64,000 bases of DNA from the NCBI RefSeq assembly GCF_040183065.1, contig NC_091132.1:158260102-158324101 (forward strand), given 5' to 3'. Numbering within the stretch: position 1 is the first letter of the stretch; each line of letters opens with the position of its first letter. Positions 56,975 to 64,000 of the stretch are shown here, one piece after another. The DNA is from Periplaneta americana (lineage: Eukaryota; Arthropoda; Insecta; Blattodea; Blattidae). Under the pieces are notes generated by a model. The model was not told the origin of the DNA. It saw only the letters and a program-made list of their open reading frames with translations, and did not search any database. The position numbers were made by a program, and so were the translations under genes.

Positions 56975-57764
56975 TGTGACAGCTGCACTGGGGTTCGAAC
57001 GCGTGTCCGACAGGGCGCGCGGCAGACGAAACGTTGGACGCTTAGGTGTAGCGAACGTAGGGAACGTCTCCATGCTGAGAGGTAAGAGGGGCGGTGTACT
57101 ACGGCGACGCGCCGAGGGGAGGTTGCGCGCGCATCTGCTGCTTGCCGAGAGAGGTCCAGAAGTCAGTCGAAGTGGAAAAATCGAGAGCTCGAACTTTCTC
57201 GTCTACGTCGCTGTGGTTATAAATTACGCACGCGAGTGAACTTCAGTCAGTCAGTCAGTAAGCCAGTGTTGTTACAGTCAGTGAACAGAGCAAGCCAGCC
57301 AGTTTTGTGTACCGGAGTTCGACTTGAGTGTGCGTCCGCAACTGTGTGAGCATCCGAAGGCCTGAGTTCGAGTGCAGTGGACCGCAGTTGGAGGGACCTG
57401 AGTTCGAGTGCAGTGGACCGCAGTTGGAGGGACCTGAGTTCGAGTACAGTGGACTGTCTCGGAAGGTCTGTGGTTCGAGATACTGTGAACTTGAGTGACT
57501 GAGCTAGAAGAACTGTGAACTGAGAACTGACAGTTCTGATTTGTAAATAGTGCTTTGTGAACATTAGTTAAAATTAACAGTTAATTGTTGTTCTCAATAT
57601 TCCAAGTAAATTGTCATTGTCGTCTGTGGAGTGCAATAACGAATACTGTGTTGCTGTGACGAAAGCAAATTCCATTGTTGATGGGAGTGGAATTAAATTG
57701 TAGAAAGTGAAGAGTTATTGTTGAGATAATAAAAGTTACATTGTTGTTTAGTATAAAATGTACA
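56975..57764 (+). mobile_element. Solo LTR B
   Basis: TGTGACAGCTG...ATGTACA, 790 bp, flanked by ATAT at 56971-56974 and 57765-57768. Its last 150 bases align with LTR A (GTCGTCTGTGGAGTGCAATA, ACGAATACTGTG). A 36-bp unit with CGAGTGCAGTGGACCGCAG is repeated at 57368-57440. Poly-A signal AATAAA at 57728-57733. The open frames across it are not genes. Confidence 0.75.
57218..57250 (+). promoter_or_regulatory. LTR B core promoter
   Basis: TTATAAAT at 57218-57225 is followed after about 20 bases by TTCAGTCAGTCAGTCAGT, in which TCAGT fits the arthropod initiator. Confidence 0.5.
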
Positions 57765-57838
57765 ATATAATAAACTGTGATGCAATGTTAATGCTCAATC
57801 CAGGGAGCACGGAGCGAAGTGTCTGTCAGGGTCTAGAC

Positions 57839-60752
57839 CGTTGCTTACGAGATTATACAAGCTGGCGCATAGCACGATCGAGAGTAGGTCTCTGTGAGTC
57901 ATGACAATTTCTGCCGCTAGGTTCGCCTCTCTGCCCTATGAAATGATGAATAGTACCATTACAAAGCATTGTGCATCGTGAAAATAGTTCGATTAATTGT
58001 GCATTACTCATTGAGTACGAATATTACAAATATGCCAAGCATCTTACAGTGTTATTTGAAGTTTGTTCAGCTAAGTTATATTCGAAAATTGTCTGTGTTT
58101 TGCTATGTGAAGAACTCTGTACCAACAGGTCGTATCTTTATAGGTTAAGGTAAATGGCAAAGTTCTCTCATATAACAAGCAATGCTATGTTAAAAGTGGC
58201 GAATTGCATTTTCCGACTCTCGAATGATGTGACCCGAAATGTAAAATAATTTCATGCATTGTTTCACTTACAAAGCATTACTGATATAGGCCTAATGAAA
58301 ATGTGAACGACGTGATGTAAACATTGAAGATAACCTAACAAGGTTAGTATGAGATTAGGTAATGCACCCCAAACTGGTAACTAATAATGTATGCTGCGAA
58401 ATAGGCTGAGGTGGTTATCGTGCGAACCAAATTATATCTAGAATATCTAGTTTTATTATATACGGATACGTAAAGTTTTTTTTGTTTGTTTTAGCATGTG
58501 TTTGTAATTTTGTGAGGTTATGTCTAGCATAATTTATTTTTATTCTTGTATCATTACCAATATATTAATTTATTTTATATTCATTTCAGGTGTTACGGAG
58601 GTGTTACATCTATGGTGGCAACTCTACTTATGTTAGGATATGAAGTAACAATATATATTCAACTTCATCATTTGCTAAAAATTAAAGAAAACTGTATGTC
58701 TTCGACTCATTCCATCGTCATTTCTTCTTATGTATGTGAACCACGTTCATTCTAAAAGTGCTACATTAAATGAACACTATAGACAACGTGATGGAACAAT
58801 TTACAAGTTACTGTTAAAGGGCTCAACATTTTCAAGTGGTGCTATACCCATTGTTTCAAAATGTACATACATATTTTTACATTTCTATAAGAGGTGTCAT
58901 AAATTATTTCTGCATATTTGTAAATTCTTCAAAATTAATTCTTCTAATTAATACCATAAAGTAATGAAATAATATAGCCTAGGCCTATATGTGATTTTAT
59001 ACTACCGGTATTGATGTTGATCTTGGTAAATTAATCCAATTTCACATTGTTGTCTTTTGTATTGTGGTTCATAACAATTATAACAGTATGTACGTGGAAA
59101 TGTTTTTAAAATAATAAATTCTAGCTCATGATTTTAAGTGGTCGTTTCAATGGGAGGTTATATTGGAAAGATGATCACAAATGGATAATTTACTGCAAGA
59201 TACAAGAACTGAATATAAGTGAGTGTTCCGTTGAAAGTGAAAGTGAAAATTTCGTTTTACAAGAGCTAAGTAGGCGTAATATTTATTTTAGAAATTATTT
59301 GAAAGCTACAGAATGTGAAGAATAGACCTGTAACCATAGAAATCAACTGCGAATGGTGAGTGGCCAGGCTTCATTAATAATTGAAAGGAAGTAAAAATTA
59401 TTTTCTTCTTATCCTGTTTTCAATATTTAAATTTAAGCACCTTTCTCTTCCTTGTTATTTCGTGAGAGATTACTTCATACTATCACATAAGCTAAATTTT
59501 TTCTGTACAGATAATAAAAATTACATACATAAGTAGGCTACTTGAATACTGACGATACAAACTTCATATACATACCTCATCAGGTATATTCAAGAAGACA
59601 TCTAATGTACTGTAACCAGCACATGATTAAAATACTGATCAGATGTCCAACAATTTCTTACTGCAGTCTTCACTTCAAAAGTTTGGCACATAGTTAATGA
59701 AAATCTTGATCAGGAAATCATTAATAAAAAAGTTAAATGTACACGTTTAAAACTTTCCTATAACATAGGGTATCCTCATTGTTACTTTTAAGTTCTAGGA
59801 ATGTACGCTTATAACTGTATCACAATCTGAAATAATCATAATATTTATAACACGAGGGTCCTTGTAGATAGTCAGTTCCAGAGTTCTATATGTAATTAAG
59901 AAATGGCCCAGTTTATTGCACTTTCAGCACTTTTCTATTTAGGGGCTTCTGATTAAGTTTCCTAATCACTTCGTATTTACTGGAAATATCTTTGGCAATA
60001 TTGTACAGTAGTGGCTTCACAAGTTTTCCCAAAAGAAAGAGGGACATTTCCTCATCTTTACATGTGTCGCACTTCAGTTCTTGCGAAAATCTTGGCTTCG
60101 GAAAAGAATACTACAGCGTTTACTATTACTATGCTCAATAGATTAATCAGTAGGCCTATAGAAATGTTTACGCCACTGCAAGAAAAAATCGCGTAATAAT
60201 TATACTTCTCAATTATTGTGACGTTCGTATTTTTTTTAAAAGAGAGGGAAAAGTTACGCCTTCTTGCAAATGCTTAATTATGAATTCAAGGAAATTAAAT
60301 ATAATGCAGTACCTTAATTAGTTGCAATATTTTATTTAATAACAATATTAATAATATTAGGTGAAAAGGGTAGGCTATAGTGCGTATATGTAAGATGTCA
60401 AGTTAATTTATTTCCGGAAATGTTTGGTGTATGAACTGAAGTACAGAGCAGACAGTCCCTCAGTTTATATGTAATATGTTTTAATATCAAGAATGACAGT
60501 CTTTTATAGTAATATAATTGAGGAGTAGAAGTTTGCAAATTACGTCTATTGTCCATAAAATATTGTCCGAAGCATTTAATAAGCAATGGTGAGTCCTTTA
60601 AATGCCCCAAATGTCAATGCCTTTTAAGTGTTCTGCTATGAATATATAGGGCAGAACAGCGCTCCGAGCGGCGGAATTGGCATTACGAGGGAACCACTTC
60701 AGACTCGTTTTTCAAGCTCTATGCGCCAGCTTGTATAATCTCGTAAGCAACG
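57839..60752. mobile_element. 2.9 kb inverted-repeat element, superfamily unknown
   Basis: CGTTGCTTACGAGATTATAC at the left is exactly inverted at the right, identical to CTGGCGCATAG (about 34 bases); weaker similarity continues to about 110 bases (CTGCCGCT, TCTGCCCTAT). GTCTAGAC, an 8-bp palindrome, flanks both sides (57831-57838 and 60753-60760). No ORF above about 75 codons and no transposase motif. The frames at 58546-58951, 59128-59325 and 60011-60196 have no recognisable domains. Confidence 0.65.
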
Positions 60753-60786
60753 GTCTAGACGCTCGTCATAGAAGACACACGCGGTC

Positions 60787-61740
60787 ATGACACCGGAAAC
60801 AAATCTCTACACGTTGAGACGACTATTCCACAGCCCATTAGACGACATGACTGACGAAAGTACACAGCACGCATCGAAAAGAGACGAACCCGGGAGAAAC
60901 GACATTTGCCCCATCTGCGAGCGGAAGATAGAAGACGAGCAAGCAGTTGAATGTGACGGAACATATCGAAAGTGGCACCATATGTCATGTGCAGATCTAC
61001 AGAAAGGTCAGCTAAAGGCATTGAAAGAAACCAGCAAAAAGAAATCAAAACTCATGTGGCTATGTTATGATTGCGAGCAGGACTTTCTAATGTTTAAAGC
61101 TGGAAAACCCATGCAAAAAGACCTAGAATTGCTAAGAGCAGACAAAAACGAGAGACTAGACATAATGGCAAATTCTGTAAACAGGTTACAGGAAAACTCA
61201 ATACGAAATACCCGCGGAACAGATATCAAGATCACGCCTTCTCAACCAGAAACCAAACGGAAGGCACCATGCCCACCTGCGGAGCAGAAACAGGAGAAAA
61301 GGGGCTATGAACACCAAACTAAGGATACAGATGACAGCCCACAGGAACGCAGAGAAGGAGGAGCACTAGATGAACAACCGATCGAGCAGGATAACATGGC
61401 AAGCACTGACCAAAGCGAGGAGAACAACCAGGGGCCCTGGATTGACGCTACAAGACGCGGGCAAAACCGCAGAGCAGAGATAAGAGGCACTAGGAAAAAT
61501 CAGAACGGAAATCTGAAGGCAGCAGACAGGACAGGATGGCTTTACGTGGGGAAAAATACACCCGTCAATGAAGAAAGAAAATGTAAAGGAGTACTTACAA
61601 GTAAACAGAATAGGCGATGACATCGAATGCGAACTGGATACGAAAGATTACAACAAATCATTCAGAATTGGGACACCCTTCAACAGTCTACACGTGGTGA
61701 ATCATCCAGACTTCTGGCCAGAAGGGATATTGGTTAGATA
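60787..61740 (+). pseudogene. LINE ORF1 with PHD-like finger
   Basis: Opens MTPETNLYTLRRL. A PHD-type zinc finger lies at about residues 40-100: CPICERKIEDEQAVECDG, WHHMSC and WLCYDCE. One ligand expected in the ECDG.C..W.H segment is replaced (TYRKW), probably TGT to TAT. A charged linker (about 120-260) and WLYVGKN follow. The frame shifts near 61580; the next frame continues DDIECELDTKDYNK, GTPFN and PDFWPEGILVR to a stop at 61738-61740. It is the nucleic-acid-binding ORF1 type seen in some Jockey/CR1-like LINEs. The start lies 27 bases past the right GTCTAGAC of the neighbouring element, so that element may sit in the LINE's 5' region. Confidence 0.7.
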
Positions 61741-61854
61741 GTACATTTTTCGCAAAGCAAGGAACACAGAAGTACGGCTGGCAACAGAAGGCGCAGAGAG
61801 GAAACAAACTAAGGTAAACGCCCGGACAGGAACAGACAGCAAGAAAGAGAGATG

Positions 61855-62440
61855 CTTACGCTGGAATATAGAAGGCCTACTTAACGCTGTCGACCAAACA
61901 GATGACATATTCGAAAATTATGATCTCATATTTCTTGTAGAAACCTTCTTGAGAAAAGAATGGGACGCAAACAGTTTTTATGCAGTACATGTGTTAGCAG
62001 AACAAAGCCCACTTGGAACACCCAAGGGTGGAATGACATGTCTGATACATCCAAAGCTCTCGCCTTTGCAAATGATCCACAAAACGGATCACGCGATCGC
62101 CATAAGAACAAAGACCTGCTGCATCATAGGTGTCTACTTTCAACCAGAACTCCGGCAAGACAATATTGTAGACGAGCTACGCAACGCTCTACTGAAAGTA
62201 ACAAAAAACGAGATGCTAATATTGGCAAGAGATTTAAATTGCCGAATCGATCACCCAGACCTTAAAACAACCACAATAATAAGCTTCCTAAAATCGGAGG
62301 GACTGACACTGATCAACAATAAAGACACCAAGACATACGCGGGACCAAATGGGAGCAGCACAATAGATCTAGTCTTCGGGAATATGAAAGGAGCAACCCT
62401 GGACTGCCAAAGAGTACTAGAAAATATCATTACAAGGTAA
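61855..62440 (+). pseudogene. LINE endonuclease domain
   Basis: The frame reads LRWNIEGLLNAVDQTDDI, DLIFLVETFLRKE, GMTCLIHPKL, IIGVYFQPE, ILARDLNCRIDHPD and GSSTIDLVFGN, in the order of an APE-type endonuclease (N..GL, catalytic E in VET, the D.N pair, and the S.IDLVF motif). In place of GDFN it has ARDLN. It ends at a TAA where the protein should go on (HFPIETNFHLEE). Confidence 0.75.
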
Positions 62441-64000
62441 CATTTCCCGATAGAAACAAATTTCCATCTAGAAGAAAAAACTGGCATCGCAGATACAGAA
62501 AAGCATCCTGACACTCGCATATCACGGAGAATAATTGCAGACAATGTAACAACACTGGCCGAAGTAGTTCCCAACCTCATTCAGAAAGAGAACTTAAACA
62601 AATCAACGAAGAGATTTGAAGCGACGATACAAAGCTCAATCGTGACAACACCCATTAAAGAGAGAAAGGCGAAGCCATGGTTCGACGCAGCATGCTTCAA
62701 TGTAAGGAGAACAGTACTGGAGGCTCTACACCAGTCAATTAAAACCACATCAGCGGAAGATCTACAAGAATATGCACAAAAGAGACGTGCTATAAACAAT
62801 TAATAAAAGAAAAGAAAAAAACAGTACTTAATTAAGGGGGAGTCCCGGATGGTTAAAGAAGCAGAGGGGAACATTTCAGTATATTGCACCACAGGAAGCC
62901 AAGATTTCCTAGCAACATCGATATGGAGACATGGACGACACACTTCAGCGAAGTACTACAGCACAGGCAGAGTAGGCCAAAACTCTTGAGAGACATGAGC
63001 GAACTAGACAAAGCAGACCTTTTCACAGCGGATGATATTATGGCTGTGATCGAAAAAACAAAAGACCGGAAAGCTTCTGGACCAGACAAGATATACAACG
63101 AACACCTCAGGGCAAGTGCCACAGCACTGAAAGATGTACGGACGGACCTTATAAACCAATGGATCTGCATGGCAGACATCCCAGACAACTGGAGAAACTC
63201 TATTATAAAGGTCTTGTACAAAGGCAAGGGAGACACCGGAGACCCTCATTCCTACAGAGGAATCGCTTTAGAATGCGCACCTTTGAAGATCCTGACCAAG
63301 CTGCTGACCAACAGGTTAACCAAACTGGCAGACCACCACATCCTAGACGAATAATTCGGCTTCTGAAGAGGACGGTTCACAGTACATGCAGCGCAGTGCC
63401 TGCAATAAGACATAGCGAAGGCGATAGAGCAACCAAAGGCAAGCTTTATGCACTGTTCATTGACTACTCGAAGGCCTTCGACTTCGTAAACAGAGAGAAA
63501 CTAGCCAGCAAAGTGGGAAACCTACTGGGAGGACACTACTTAACAAGAATCATCCGAAACATACTAACAACTCGGTGCAGATAGATGACAATCTAAAAAG
63601 ATCCTCCCGCTGGCACAAACAAATGGGGTACTCCAAGGGGACCCCCTGAGCCCGCTCTTTAACATAGCAACAATAGACGTAGTCAGAGCAGCGAACCTGG
63701 GTACTACACAGATATATATGTACGCAGATGACATGGTGCTGATAGCCAGATAACAAGAAGAACTTGAAATTGCTTTCGACTGTCTGACAGAATGGGCTAA
63801 AGAAAATGACCTACAACTGAGTGACAAGCAAACGGCTAAAGAAAATGACCTACAACAGAGTGACAAGCAAACAGTCATGATGGTGTTTCGAAAGGGCGGA
63901 AGATTACCAAGTAACATTGGCATAACATACAACGGCACCGTTTTAAAAATAGTGAACAGCTTCAAACACATAGGGGTGACCCTCCAAACTAAAGGAAACA
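62441..64000 (+). pseudogene. LINE reverse transcriptase, decayed and cut by window end
   Basis: After a linker and stops near 62800 the frame 62884-63354 reads KASGPDKIYNEHLR, WRNSIIKVLYKGKGD and YRGIALECAPLKILTKLL. Then come several CAA-to-TAA and CGA-to-TGA changes (DE*FGF*RGRFTVHAAQCLQ*), LFIDYSKAFDFVNR, GVLQGDPLSPLFN and MYADDMVLIA, the catalytic YADD. A 39-bp direct duplication (63795-63872) repeats AKENDLQ.SDKQT. The thumb segment FKHIGVTL reaches the window edge. Inactive. Confidence 0.8.

Noticed and set aside
56958-57564. Short ORFs on both strands in the GC-rich block
   Set aside because: They lie within solo LTR B; high GC content and tandem repeats explain the open frames.

Overview
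This is an AT-rich, repeat-dense stretch of an insect nuclear genome. The host genes are introned C2H2 zinc-finger genes with GT-AG junctions. Around them lie tRNA-derived SINEs, non-LTR retrotransposons, Penelope-like elements (PLEs), solo LTRs and DNA transposons of at least five superfamilies (mariner, a DD41D Tc1/mariner type, hAT, piggyBac, MULE). The SINEs and the LINE tail protein look like those I remember from cockroaches (Blattodea, most like Periplaneta americana). That identification is from memory; no search was run. There is nothing prokaryotic: no operons, no CRISPR.

Layout. 0-9.7 kb is transposon on transposon. A piggyBac gene relic is split by a 5.4 kb hAT-type element, which holds a LINE fragment, which holds a DD41D transposon. 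A second LINE fragment follows. 11.0-12.3 kb is a nearly intact mariner. 13.7-26.1 kb is zinc-finger gene 1 on the minus strand: four coding exons (25952-26044, 23148-23285, 19721-19794, 14609-16088) encoding 594 residues with 15 finger units. Its introns hold a solo LTR, SINEs, a PLE and a MITE. 26.4-31.2 kb carries an inverted-repeat element, a LINE with a 12-bp target duplication, and a hAT element with an intact 494-residue transposase.

31.4-48.1 kb is zinc-finger gene 2, a tandem paralogue. Its last exon (32904-34095) ends early through a poly-A frameshift. Exons 3 and 2 are at 41498-41580 and 42995-43132, and two further exon-2 copies lie upstream, one of which may supply a new start codon. 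Between its exons sit a MITE, a SINE, a hAT element carrying a nested PLE, and a deleted DD41D copy inside another MITE. 49.1-50.9 kb is a hAT relic. 52.9-54.2 kb is the 3' end of a third, truncated zinc-finger copy. 54.6-56.5 kb holds a transposase N-terminus and a broken MULE. 57.0-57.8 kb is a second solo LTR of the same family as the first. 57.8-60.75 kb is an unassigned 2.9 kb inverted-repeat element. 60.8-64.0 kb is a decayed LINE with PHD finger, endonuclease and reverse transcriptase, cut by the window edge.

The two zinc-finger units are paralogous through introns as well as exons, so each can serve as the empty site for insertions in the other. This fixes several element boundaries exactly. 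The most interesting points are hammerhead-ribozyme-like motifs in the inverted terminal repeats of both PLEs, the four-level transposon nest, the palindromic-target 2.9 kb element, and the multiplied exon 2 of the zinc-finger cluster.
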